Below are positions 1-8,443 of a DNA stretch of 22,903 bases, one piece after another. The notes beneath the pieces were generated by a model. It worked only from the letters and a program-made list of their open reading frames with translations, was not told the DNA's origin and ran no database searches. This DNA is from Thermoplasmata archaeon (lineage in GTDB: Archaea; Thermoplasmatota; Thermoplasmata; Thermoplasmatales; Thermoplasmataceae). The stretch is from assembly GCA_021827885.1 (NCBI GenBank), contig JAKAUD010000080.1, forward strand, positions 1 through 22,903, written 5' to 3'. The position numbers were made by a program, and so were the translations under genes. Position 1 is the first letter of the stretch. The number at the start of each line of letters is the position of its first letter.

Positions 1-58
1 CTGGTATTATTATCGTCGTCGAAGGCATCATAACATTCTGAAGTTCATTTGATTGCAT
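1..58 (-). CDS. Possible 5' end of a glycosyltransferase (partial)
   Basis: The minus strand is open from an ATG at 58 to the window edge. It reads a short polar leader and then MMPSTTIIIP, which resembles the first beta strand of a GT2 glycosyltransferase (consensus like VTIIIPTYN). ATGs at 31 and 28 are alternative starts. A TATA-like run (TATATAA, 69-75) lies about 14 nt upstream of the ATG at 58 and about 41 nt upstream of the ATG at 31, so neither spacing is that of a clean leaderless start. Only 19 codons are visible, so the family is a guess supported mainly by the surrounding glycan genes. A competing plus-strand reading, a hydrophobic C-terminus ending at 41, cannot be excluded. Confidence 0.3.
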   Translation of the reverse strand, partial: MQSNELQNVMMPSTTIIIP

Positions 59-505
59 TATCCCTTTTTTATATATTAGGGGTATTTATGATTTACTGAT
101 GATTTGACCGACCTAAATTAACCATTCTAAAGTGCGGTGTCTGATGCAATGGATATTAGTTGGGCCCTTGTTTTCAAAGACGCCGCAGTCCTTTATTCGA
201 TTATGACCCCAATGTTATGTTCTCCCGACCCTTCTCACCTTGAAAGTGGATTTTACATTAGGCATCTTCTACCTTATGTAAGGATTCATCAAGACTAATG
301 AACCCTATTACGGCTTGCCAAGTTTGATAGCTACATTGATCTTGATAGGGCTTATTCCGCTTGGTAATATGTTAGCCCATCATGTCTTTTGCCTTGCTCT
401 GAAGGATGCATTAAACTCAAGTGTCAAATTTTACACGTTTTGAAGAAGTTCCAGGTGAAAAGAGCTTCTTTCATTCGAACTTGCAGACAAATGCCACCAC
501 GAGAA
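59..505. other. Intergenic stretch with no convincing gene
   Basis: No supported gene. Two plus-strand open segments may be relics: 149-298 (49 codons from an ATG, no recognisable motif) and about 280-443, which has no start codon but includes one hydrophobic stretch (around LIATLILIGLIPLG) that could be a membrane helix. They lie in different frames and could be pieces of one decayed membrane-protein gene. A weak inverted repeat (GAAGAAG ... CTTCTTTC, 441-475) lies just past the 3' end of the minus-strand glycosyltransferase and might assist termination. Confidence 0.3.
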
Positions 506-1612
506 TTATTCCTTGTTTACCCTGTCTTTGACTTGGTTCATTGATGAATTTATCAGTTCGTACCAGGCATTCGCGGTCTCCTCCCACGAATATCTCTTTG
601 CGAACTTCACTGACGAGGACCACAACTCTTTGGGATTCATCAAAATTTTGTAGGCCGCCTCTGTGAGTGCTTCCCTGTCTCCATCCTTGACCTTCATACC
701 GTTTATCCCGTTCTCTATGGTTTCCACTACACCAGGAACTTCATATGCAGCAGTCGGGGTGCCGGACGAAGACGCTTCCAATATAGAATACCCCCAGCCT
801 TCAGTAACTGAAGAATGAATATTGAGCCAGCTTGAGGCGACAATCATTCCAAGCTCCGAATATTTTAGCCTCCCTAAGAATGAAACGTAATTGTCCATCC
901 TCCTCGTCTTAACCAGGTTCAAGAGATTCCCCAGTTCCGGTCCCTCACCAATTATATACACCTTAAGATCAGGAACCTTCTCCTTCAGGTTCTCTGCAAC
1001 GTATATGCACTCCTCCGGCCTCTTGTACCGTCTCATCCCCCCGAAATATACCAATGAAGGATGGGAAGTCTTTTCTGATGGATGGAATATTGATGAATCC
1101 ACTCCGGGGGGGATCTTCACTATCGTAGACCTCTCGATCCCAAGTCCAACAAGATCGTCTATGGATGTTACCGATTCCGTAACGAACACCTTCCCTCTGT
1201 ATACGACAGGGTAGCTCCTTTCCACGGCTGTTATGAACTTGGCAAGGATTGGATTGACCTGACCAGGAAGAGACCTCGCGTGAAGATGACGGAAGAATAC
1301 GATATTATTCTTATTTAGGAATGAGGCAGAAGGCCATGGAACTGCATGGCCAAGGTCGTTGACGATTACATCGAACCTCCGGGGGACCAAGAAGAGTGGG
1401 AGCAACAGATGAAGAGTGATGCTGTTTCCCAGCCGTATAACATCTATTCCATTGATATTCTCCCTAGCCTTGCCCTCCTTCCATCCAGCGGTCACGAGTG
1501 TCACTTCGTCACCTCTGGCAATAAGTCTCGCTGCCACTTCGAAAATAGTTCTCTCTGCACCGCCAGATCTTGGATTTAATGGATCGCGATGTGCAAGCCA
1601 GAGGACTTTCAT
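506..1612 (-). CDS. Glycosyltransferase family 4 (GT-B fold)
   Basis: Probably transfers a sugar from a nucleotide donor to a lipid-linked or protein-linked glycan at the inner face of the membrane. From the chosen start the protein has 369 residues. The N-terminal Rossmann domain opens with MKVLWLAHRD and carries SGGAE, typical of GT4 enzymes. The C-terminal domain has PPGVDSSIF, then YFGGMRRYKRPE, and an intact EX7E nucleotide-sugar motif (E271-GWGYSIL-E279) followed by SSSGTPTAAYEVPG. The frame is open to an ATG at 1735, which would add a polar, lysine- and arginine-rich 41-residue leader. I chose 1612 because the fold normally begins at MKVLWLAHRD; a weak AT element (AGATATTT, about 1633-1640) lies about 25 nt upstream. 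The longer form has its own AT-rich upstream (CTATATTA near 1755) and is not excluded. Family is confident; donor and acceptor are unknown. Confidence 0.88.
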   Translation of the reverse strand: MKVLWLAHRDPLNPRSGGAERTIFEVAARLIARGDEVTLVTAGWKEGKARENINGIDVIRLGNSITLHLLLPLFLVPRRFDVIVNDLGHAVPWPSASFLNKNNIVFFRHLHARSLPGQVNPILAKFITAVERSYPVVYRGKVFVTESVTSIDDLVGLGIERSTIVKIPPGVDSSIFHPSEKTSHPSLVYFGGMRRYKRPEECIYVAENLKEKVPDLKVYIIGEGPELGNLLNLVKTRRMDNYVSFLGRLKYSELGMIVASSWLNIHSSVTEGWGYSILEASSSGTPTAAYEVPGVVETIENGINGMKVKDGDREALTEAAYKILMNPKELWSSSVKFAKRYSWEETANAWYELINSSMNQVKDRVNKE

Positions 1613-1839
1613 GAACAATGTATTATCCTTCAAAATATCTATTTTCTCTTCACTCGTTGTAAAATCATTGTTAATCCGAAACCTCCGATGTACGTCTCCC
1701 TTTATTGCTCGACCGATGTGTGTTCTGTTGTTCATATTTTATTGGGAAGTAATATAGGGAATCTGAAGAATAAAAAAGTCTCCCGCCAACAAGGAGAGCT
1801 TATCTGAAATTTTGCTTGTCTTTCCTGCTCTATAAAATA

Positions 1840-1847
1840 TTTATATT
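1840..1847 (+). promoter_or_regulatory. TATA box of the membrane-protein/glycosyltransferase operon
   Basis: TTTATATT is centred about 26 nt before the ATG at 1870, the spacing expected of an archaeal leaderless transcript. No Shine-Dalgarno site precedes the ATG. A second AT element, TATAAAAT (1831-1838), lies just upstream and could be an alternative. Confidence 0.6.
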
Positions 1848-1869
1848 CTCTGGCATCATATGACACCAG

Positions 1870-4800
1870 ATGAAGGTTAGGCAGGTTATATATGATTTGC
1901 TGTTCATAGTTATAATAGAAATTTCATTGTTATTTGTCTATCTGAAGGGCCCGATTCCATATTATTGGGGGTTTCCGTTCACTAACCCCATCATTCACAA
2001 TTTCTATACTTCTATAGGTCAGTTTACTATCGTTTCACTTCTACCAAGGCTGCCACAGCTGGTTTTCGGTACAACCGACTTAAAGATTTCCATGTTCCTT
2101 GGCCTTAGCCTGATTTGGGTCCCCTCCTTATTCCTTTCCCTTTGGCTTACGAGAGTTTTACTGAGTGAAATACATTTAGAGGATTATCTATATTTATCTT
2201 ATCTCCCCGTTCTCTTCATAATTTTCAATCCTCACACACTTTACGAACTGTTCTCGTTTGATGCAACTCATATGTTTGCTGCTATGAGCCAAGTATTCTT
2301 CATGTACGCTTCCATCCTATCAGGCATCATTTTTTACTACAACGGTCGATGGAAGTTCTTAATCATTGCACTCGTCAGCATTTTGCTTGTAAATTATCAG
2401 AATTTTCCATTATCCTACTTCATAGTTTTCTTACTGTTCCTCATTTTTTCCCCGCTTCAATCTTATAGACTTTCCCATATATTGAGAAGCATATACCTCA
2501 TATTATTATCAGTATTTGTTGCATTTGTTGATTTTTTCATTGGATTTTCAATAGTTACCGGAAACCGGTTTCCATACGGCAATTTGAATATACCTTCATT
2601 CTACGGTACAATTGACCCCAGCTACAGGGTGATATTGATTGTCAACGAAATACACAAAAATCTCATCAGCGTCCTCACTTTTCAGAATTTCATAAATGGT
2701 CAGTTCTATCCGGAATTCGTGCCGAAGGCAGTGTACGTTTCTATCCTCCTTGTTATTGGGCTTATGATATTTATTCCTCTCTTCATTTTTCTAAGTGGAA
2801 AGCGGAGACATCTCTTACCTCTTTATTTCTCTTTCATTGCACTTGAGATCCTAGACGTTTTCGGGAACCCGACCATATCTCTGATCTGGCCACAGCAAAT
2901 AAATATATTTAATGTTATTTCTCTCCTCTTCAATAACAACGTCGTCTTTTATTACCCGTTAAAACTACTCGCTTCGCTTCTTTTCCTCTTTTCTTCTATA
3001 TCCATTGCCGAACTGTCAAGACCGTTCTTTCGGCAAAGGTTCGGGCTTAATCGAAATAAAAAGGCTGAGACCGGTTCAACCGCGCTTCTCAAGCGTGTAA
3101 ACGCCTCCAATATAAGTAAAATCTCCACAATAGCAGTGGTTGCACTGGTAATGATGTCACCCCTAGCAACCTATTCAATCTACAGCACGCCACGCGACCA
3201 AGGGTATAACACCATGGAAGTTTTTTATGCATACTTTGATGGAGTGAAAGACCCATCCATCTATTTCCAGACATCGTCGAATAACCTGGCGATGGAAAAG
3301 ATAATGGATTCCTCTATCTTCGGATACGTGGAAAACCCTGAAATTGCACCGGAGCAGTCATACCCAAAGAGCCTGGCGATGTGTATGTACGGTCAAGTTG
3401 AGTCTTCCCTGCAGCCCGAGTTCATAAATTACATTATGAACACATTCGATTACAATTACATAGTCACAGATTCATCTTCCTTCGCACATATTCTTTCAAA
3501 TTCATCCTTTTTCTCGTTGGGTCTTCGTTATAACTGGCTCTACATATTCAAAGTGTCCAAAGAAGGATATGATTCGAGAGATGTTCTTCTCACATCGTCA
3601 GTTACCCAACTCATTTCATTTGTGAACTTTTACCGTACGTTCCCACAATGGATATATTCTCCATACCTCCTCAACCTGAGTTCGATGGACGGTATTTTCA
3701 AAAGCGACACAGTCTATTACCCCTCTTACGTTACCCCATATAGTTACTTCATTCATGTTAATGACCTAAGCGTTATCATTCCTGCACGGTATACTGACAA
3801 CACATATTATTCGGACACGTGGGAAATTGGTTATTTTGTTACAGTTGCACAAGCAACCTGGTCTCAAAACATTCAGCTCCTGAATAATTACCAGTACCAG
3901 AACGACATCAATGAATATTATGGTCTAATTTATACAGAGGCCAGGGGAGCCTCAATGCACATGATTTACGATGCTCCAGGGGGGAACTATTTTGCGATAG
4001 CTAGGTTGCTCTTAAGTAACGCAGGTGGATCTCTGAATATTTCCATCAACGGAATGCAGCACAATATCACCACAACATCATCGAACGCTTCTTTTTTTGA
4101 GTATGTTCCGATTGGAAACGTAAGCTCGAATGGAAGAATTCACATCACAATTACAAACGTTGCAGGGTTCAATTCTGTCAATGCAATACTGCTTGTTCCT
4201 GATCAGACCTTCTCCGGATACATACAACATTTCGAGCATTACTCTGCCTTATCCGTGCCACTGGGGTCCCATCCTCCTTCTCCTCTGGCCAAATACCCTA
4301 TCTCCATCAATTCAAATGTATCCGATCCTCAGCTGGTCTATGAACAGGAGATAAATGTTTCATCCAGGGAAACAAATCTCATTAACCGCAATTGGACTAA
4401 TATAGCCTTTGAGTATTCTGATGGAGCCGTCATTCCAGCCTGGATCCAGTACTATTCAAGCAGCATGAAATATGCAATCATCTGGCTCAGGATGTATGGA
4501 GAGATGAACAGGACCATATACCTGCTTGTGTACAACAGCACAACAAATCTCATGTCTCAGACAGGGTTCCTTGGCGAGGCCCCTGACCTTTCCCCAATCC
4601 ACGGGAAATACTTTAATGCGCCTGTTGTTTTCGGCAGTGGCAATGCCTGGGACTGGAGAAGCAGTCTTGACGGGTGGTTCTACACCAATAGTTCAGCAAC
4701 ATATGTGGATAACGGCATCCACGTTTACAACGGAACCAATGGGGGCATTTATCTGCGAAGAAGTGTTCCTGCAGGAAGCGCCTTCAGCGTTTATGGGTGG

Positions 4801-5181
4801 ACTGAAAACAGTACGGTCATGATAATAAGTGGATACTCCAACGAGAATAACACCAAAGGAGTGGGCTATGGTTGGGTTGGAAGCAAAGGATTCTACGATC
4901 TTCAGGAGTATCCATTTTTTACATACAACATCTCAGTGCCAGAAGAAAGATACCTCAACTACACATTCACTGACGAAATCCTATATAACAATACTGCAGA
5001 GTCCTTTATCAACGGCACCGCCTTCCATTACCCGTCAGACCCATATCCCACTATTTATAACGTTTCCTCTGTATTTCTGAGGGAAGCATATAACGACCCT
5101 CAGTACTATGAGTATGCATTTCTGAGAACGCTGCCCTTGGGAGAACTGATGCCTTCCGCAACTGTGTACTGGGGTGAGTGA
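1870..5181 (+). CDS. Large polytopic membrane protein with sequon-rich ectodomain
   Basis: Not recognised as a named family. The 1103 residues divide into an N-terminal membrane half (about residues 1-385, roughly ten hydrophobic helices, the first at about 7-26), a basic linker, one more helix at about 420-440, and an ectodomain of about 660 residues with no C-terminal membrane anchor. The ectodomain carries roughly twenty N-X-S/T sequons, dense in the last 400 residues, and is rich in Tyr, Ser and Asn, so it is probably outside the cell and N-glycosylated. The layout recalls GT-C glycosyltransferases and YfhO/AftD-like proteins that use lipid-phosphate sugars. However, the loop after the first helix (KGPIPYYWGFPFTN) lacks the acidic pair expected of a GT-C catalytic site. 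It is first in an operon and overlaps the next gene by 4 nt, which suggests a role in surface glycan assembly. Gene call certain; function open. Confidence 0.85.
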   Translation: MKVRQVIYDLLFIVIIEISLLFVYLKGPIPYYWGFPFTNPIIHNFYTSIGQFTIVSLLPRLPQLVFGTTDLKISMFLGLSLIWVPSLFLSLWLTRVLLSEIHLEDYLYLSYLPVLFIIFNPHTLYELFSFDATHMFAAMSQVFFMYASILSGIIFYYNGRWKFLIIALVSILLVNYQNFPLSYFIVFLLFLIFSPLQSYRLSHILRSIYLILLSVFVAFVDFFIGFSIVTGNRFPYGNLNIPSFYGTIDPSYRVILIVNEIHKNLISVLTFQNFINGQFYPEFVPKAVYVSILLVIGLMIFIPLFIFLSGKRRHLLPLYFSFIALEILDVFGNPTISLIWPQQINIFNVISLLFNNNVVFYYPLKLLASLLFLFSSISIAELSRPFFRQRFGLNRNKKAETGSTALLKRVNASNISKISTIAVVALVMMSPLATYSIYSTPRDQGYNTMEVFYAYFDGVKDPSIYFQTSSNNLAMEKIMDSSIFGYVENPEIAPEQSYPKSLAMCMYGQVESSLQPEFINYIMNTFDYNYIVTDSSSFAHILSNSSFFSLGLRYNWLYIFKVSKEGYDSRDVLLTSSVTQLISFVNFYRTFPQWIYSPYLLNLSSMDGIFKSDTVYYPSYVTPYSYFIHVNDLSVIIPARYTDNTYYSDTWEIGYFVTVAQATWSQNIQLLNNYQYQNDINEYYGLIYTEARGASMHMIYDAPGGNYFAIARLLLSNAGGSLNISINGMQHNITTTSSNASFFEYVPIGNVSSNGRIHITITNVAGFNSVNAILLVPDQTFSGYIQHFEHYSALSVPLGSHPPSPLAKYPISINSNVSDPQLVYEQEINVSSRETNLINRNWTNIAFEYSDGAVIPAWIQYYSSSMKYAIIWLRMYGEMNRTIYLLVYNSTTNLMSQTGFLGEAPDLSPIHGKYFNAPVVFGSGNAWDWRSSLDGWFYTNSSATYVDNGIHVYNGTNGGIYLRRSVPAGSAFSVYGWTENSTVMIISGYSNENNTKGVGYGWVGSKGFYDLQEYPFFTYNISVPEERYLNYTFTDEILYNNTAESFINGTAFHYPSDPYPTIYNVSSVFLREAYNDPQYYEYAFLRTLPLGELMPSATVYWGE

Positions 5182-6392
5182 GCATAAAGATAGCAATATT
5201 GGTAAGAATCCTGTGGTCAGCAGGGACACAGAAATTCGCTATATCACAGGCGAAGGCCCTGCAGGCCATAGGACACGACGTAGAACTCATATTTCTAAGG
5301 AGATCTTCAAAAGTGGATGTTTATGAAGATTTGTTGAAAGATGTCAAGGTCATCGTTTTGTCCGAAAAAAATAAATCTCCATTTGTTCCCATATACGATT
5401 ACATAACAGGAATTTTCATGGCAAACAGAAAGGGGGAGGGGAGAGTTGATTATAACCTTATAAGAAAATTCCCTTCCTTCGCAAAGGATAGGGGATACGA
5501 CCTGATAATATGCCAGGATCAGTGGGCTGGCCTTGCTGGATATTATAACTGGAGGAAATATGGGACCGATTTCATTGTAATCATGCACGAAATACCGAAT
5601 AGGTATTCATGGGTGAGGGGTTGGAAAAGAGTATTTGCAATAATGGCTTTAAATTACCAGAGAAGAGTACTCGTTAACGCAAAGGTTGTAATCTCTTTGA
5701 CCATGAAAGTTGCCAGAAGCGTCGAAAGTTTCTATCAGAATGATGGTTTAAAGTGCACGGATATATTCCCAGGATTGGAAGGAAAAGAATTTAGGAGATA
5801 TGGAGAAAGAGAAAGTAGCGTAGCCCTCCTTAGCTACTGGAATGAGGTCAAGTTCCCAGATTTGTACATTCCTTTATTCAAAGCTATCGGGAATTACAAG
5901 TTCATAATGATTGGGAATTGGACCTCACAATCTTACAAGAATGACTTCTTAAAAAAATTGCGACTCGAAGGGGTATCTGACAGAGTGGTACTAAATGAGG
6001 GAGTATCCGAGAATAAGAAGATCGACTTACTGTCAAAGAGCAAATTTTTTATCAGATTCGGACTTGGTGAATTTGGAACCTCTTACGGAACTGTTGAAGC
6101 ACTGGAATGCGGAACACCGGTGATTGCAAACGAGGAGCTTGGTATTTCAGATTATCTCAAAAAGTACTCAAACTCTCTGATAGTTTCGGATGCTTCCAAA
6201 ATTGAAGAAATCAGGAGCTTCATTGAATCGAATGACAATCCAATCTCTTATGACAATCTTCAAAGAGAAATTACTAGAATGATCAAGGAATACAGCTGGA
6301 AGAGACATTCTGAATCGCTTCTGGGAACAGTCTCTCGGAAAGACCTTGAAAATAGCGATAGGCAGTTAGGAGGGCGAAATGGCGGAAAGTAG
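5178..6392 (+). CDS. Glycosyltransferase, GT4-like (GT-B fold)
   Basis: Predicted cytoplasmic sugar transferase of 404 residues. It begins at a GTG whose bases overlap the upstream stop (GTGA, 5178-5181), so translation is probably coupled to the membrane-protein gene. The N-terminus IKIAILVRILWSAGTQKFA followed by AKALQAIGHDVELIFL is the first strand and helix of a GT-B fold. The C-terminal half holds VVLNEGVSENKKIDLLSKSK, then GEFGTSYGTVEALECGTPVI, the nucleotide-sugar-binding region. Here the two glutamates are separated by eight residues, not the usual seven (EX7E), which may be a one-residue insertion or use of a different acidic residue. The 14-nt overlap with the following GT2 gene supports a single transcript. 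Donor and acceptor cannot be told from sequence. Confidence 0.85.
   Translation: MSIKIAILVRILWSAGTQKFAISQAKALQAIGHDVELIFLRRSSKVDVYEDLLKDVKVIVLSEKNKSPFVPIYDYITGIFMANRKGEGRVDYNLIRKFPSFAKDRGYDLIICQDQWAGLAGYYNWRKYGTDFIVIMHEIPNRYSWVRGWKRVFAIMALNYQRRVLVNAKVVISLTMKVARSVESFYQNDGLKCTDIFPGLEGKEFRRYGERESSVALLSYWNEVKFPDLYIPLFKAIGNYKFIMIGNWTSQSYKNDFLKKLRLEGVSDRVVLNEGVSENKKIDLLSKSKFFIRFGLGEFGTSYGTVEALECGTPVIANEELGISDYLKKYSNSLIVSDASKIEEIRSFIESNDNPISYDNLQREITRMIKEYSWKRHSESLLGTVSRKDLENSDRQLGGRNGGK
6369..6374 (+). promoter_or_regulatory. Shine-Dalgarno site for the GT2 gene at 6379
   Basis: GGAGGG lies 4 nt before the ATG at 6379, inside the end of the preceding gene. It fixes that start and shows that internal genes of this operon rely on SD-led initiation. 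Confidence 0.6.
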
Positions 6393-7392
6393 CATTGAAA
6401 TATCAATCGTCATAACTGCTTACAACAGGAAGAGATTCATAGCTGAGGCTATCAAGTCTATCTTCAACCAGAGCTATGATCCTTCCAAAATTGAGTTAAT
6501 AATCGTTTCAAATTTTGATGTGGAAATTCCAAAGTCTGTACCTGTTGGAATGGATATCAAGGTGATCAGGTCTGAAGGCACAATGGGTGAGTTCCTCTAC
6601 GAAGGGATATCTAAGGCCAAGGCCGAGATAGTCGCGTTTCTGGATGATGATGATTTATGGGAGCAGTCCAAGGTCAATAAAGTAGTTCTAGCTTTTAAAA
6701 GAAACCAAGAACTTATTTTTTACAGGAACTCTCTAATTTACATAGACAAAGACAGAACTCCTATAAAGAACAAGAGAGTGCTGGATATTCTCCCCTGCAA
6801 TCTAAGGGGATTTAGGATCTTTGGAAAGGAAGAGCTTATCAGAAATCTGTCAGGGATCCTTAAATGCGGTGGGGATTTTAACCTTAGCACATTTGCTATT
6901 AGAAAAGATATAATGAATACTTCAAGATACGCGCAACTCCGTTCAATAGTGAGCGGACCGGACGCTTTTTTTTTCTGGGTCGCAGCCTTAACGCCTGGAG
7001 CATTCGCACTGGATTCTGATATTTTGACCTTCTACAGGGTTCACAATTTAAATGTGTCTGACTCCGTTGACATCTACTCAAAACCAAAGGAAATAATGAG
7101 GGAGGCAAAGACCTTCGAAACATTGTTGGAAAATCATGATGAGAATATGGACGGCCGGATACTCAGGTGGTTGAACCTCCTATACAGTGAATACAACGAG
7201 ATGTCGTCAATATTTAGTGCAAAGAGCAGAAAGATTGTGGGAAGAGAATTTGCCAAGACTTTAAGATATCCGATCAGTATGATGCACCCGATGAGGATTG
7301 AGCTTTCTTTACTATCCACGGTCTACCTCATATCACCCGTATTAGCATTGGGTCTATACAATAAAATCACCGAAAAATTAAGGAAGGGTTAA
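6379..7392 (+). CDS. Glycosyltransferase family 2 (GT-A fold)
   Basis: Predicted inverting sugar transferase of 337 residues, third gene of the operon. The N-terminus has the GT2 opening ISIVITAYNRKRFIAEAIKS and then IELIIVSN. The metal and donor site is FLDDDDLW, with Asp89-Asp92, within the usual distance of the start. The middle (KCGGDFNLSTFAIRKDI, then GPDAFFFWVAALTPGAFALD) resembles the acceptor-side region of GT2 enzymes. A hydrophobic stretch near residues 306-328 could attach the C-terminus to the membrane. The ATG is well supported by a GGAGGG four bases upstream. The stop shares the bases TTAA with the stop of the convergent gene on the other strand, leaving no space between the two transcripts. 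Substrate unknown. Confidence 0.88.
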   Translation: MAESSIEISIVITAYNRKRFIAEAIKSIFNQSYDPSKIELIIVSNFDVEIPKSVPVGMDIKVIRSEGTMGEFLYEGISKAKAEIVAFLDDDDLWEQSKVNKVVLAFKRNQELIFYRNSLIYIDKDRTPIKNKRVLDILPCNLRGFRIFGKEELIRNLSGILKCGGDFNLSTFAIRKDIMNTSRYAQLRSIVSGPDAFFFWVAALTPGAFALDSDILTFYRVHNLNVSDSVDIYSKPKEIMREAKTFETLLENHDENMDGRILRWLNLLYSEYNEMSSIFSAKSRKIVGREFAKTLRYPISMMHPMRIELSLLSTVYLISPVLALGLYNKITEKLRKG

Positions 7393-8381
7393 TCAGTAAA
7401 TAATTTAAATTCCCCTCTCTCAATCTTCAAATTGAGATAACAATCGTTTACCAACCCCCTAACTCTTCTCGTAAGATTGTAAGTGCCTATTGTACCGCCG
7501 ATAATGCCATCTATCTGATAATCAATGCATTTCGACTCAATACCGTCCTGTTTGATCCTCCACGAGAGATCGATATCCTCTGTCCCGTTTACGTAAGTTT
7601 CATCAAACAGTCTCGATCCATATTTCTTTATCAAAGTCGATGAAAATATGCCGAATGAACCAAAATACATAACTTGCACTACTGGCCTATAAATCAATTT
7701 GTAAGGTCTCAAGGTGCTTCCTATAATAAATCTTATGCCAAACTTCTTCTCTAATGGCAGACGCCTCATTTCTTTCATCCCCAATAATGTGAGAATAATC
7801 CTCCTCCTTATGGTTCTGGAAGATATAGAAGCAAGTCGCGATTGGTAAATTCCTTGGGTACAGGTGAAGCAAATCATTTCTCTGTCGGGATTTAGCGCGA
7901 GGAGCGAATACTTCAACTCACTGACTTCATCATTACTTATTACATCATCATTCGACACAATAATCCATTTTGGATTGTATTCTATCGCCTTTCTTATTCC
8001 AATATTGCAGTTATGTGCAAAGTTGAAATAGAAATCTTCCCTACCTCCGCTCTCCACAAATATCATGCGAAGACCCTTGAATATGTTCTCCCTGCATTCC
8101 TTGGCATATTTTCCGTTGAAATCTGCAGTTGGTATTACCACTGTGATTTCATTGTCACCGTCAACCTCGTAGATATTGGCAACCCCCTTAGGCCTCTCCT
8201 TCATCCATTCAATGAGATCATCCCTATTTTTGAAGCTGTCATAGAACTCGATGATTTTATCGAAATTTTCGCTAGTAAAACGTGAGTTGCGATAATCCAC
8301 AAGGCTGAAGAAAACCTCATCTTTATAAGTCTGTATGGGGCAGTAAAGACGACTATTTCCTAATGGAGAATGTTTTTGCAT
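7389..8381 (-). CDS. GT2-like glycosyltransferase, paralogue A
   Basis: A 330-residue protein clearly paralogous to the one at 14825-15808. Residues 1-80 form a small N-terminal module shared only with that paralogue (FSLVDYRN, WMKERPKGVANI). A GT-A-like domain follows: ITVVIPTADFNGKYAKECR, then FAHNCNIGIRKAIEYNPKWI and SNDD (Asp145-Asp146), the likely donor/metal-binding pair. Conservation with the paralogue stays high to about residue 150 and then drops sharply, returning around YVNGTEDIDLSWRIK near the C-terminus, as expected for enzymes sharing a core but differing in acceptor. It has its own TATA-like element at 8407-8413, although it follows the SDR gene by only 62 nt. The GT2 superfamily call rests on motifs; specificity is unknown. 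Confidence 0.8.
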   Translation of the reverse strand: MQKHSPLGNSRLYCPIQTYKDEVFFSLVDYRNSRFTSENFDKIIEFYDSFKNRDDLIEWMKERPKGVANIYEVDGDNEITVVIPTADFNGKYAKECRENIFKGLRMIFVESGGREDFYFNFAHNCNIGIRKAIEYNPKWIIVSNDDVISNDEVSELKYSLLALNPDREMICFTCTQGIYQSRLASISSRTIRRRIILTLLGMKEMRRLPLEKKFGIRFIIGSTLRPYKLIYRPVVQVMYFGSFGIFSSTLIKKYGSRLFDETYVNGTEDIDLSWRIKQDGIESKCIDYQIDGIIGGTIGTYNLTRRVRGLVNDCYLNLKIERGEFKLFTD

Positions 8382-8406
8382 TTTATTAAAAGGAAAGTCA
8401 GCAACA

Positions 8407-8413
8407 TAATAAA
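8407..8413 (-). promoter_or_regulatory. TATA-like element for GT2-like paralogue A
   Basis: TTTATTA on the minus strand, within AAATATTTATTATG, is centred about 29 nt before the ATG at 8381. This suggests the gene can be transcribed apart from the SDR gene upstream. Confidence 0.45.
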
Positions 8414-8443
8414 TATTTCCTGCTTATTTGAGGTTTCGAACAA

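Noticed and set aside
3..41. Plus-strand hydrophobic frame ending at TGA 39-41 (GIIIVVEGIITF)
   Set aside because: Twelve residues cannot be assigned. The minus-strand start with a GT2-like pattern fits the surroundings slightly better, though neither is proven.
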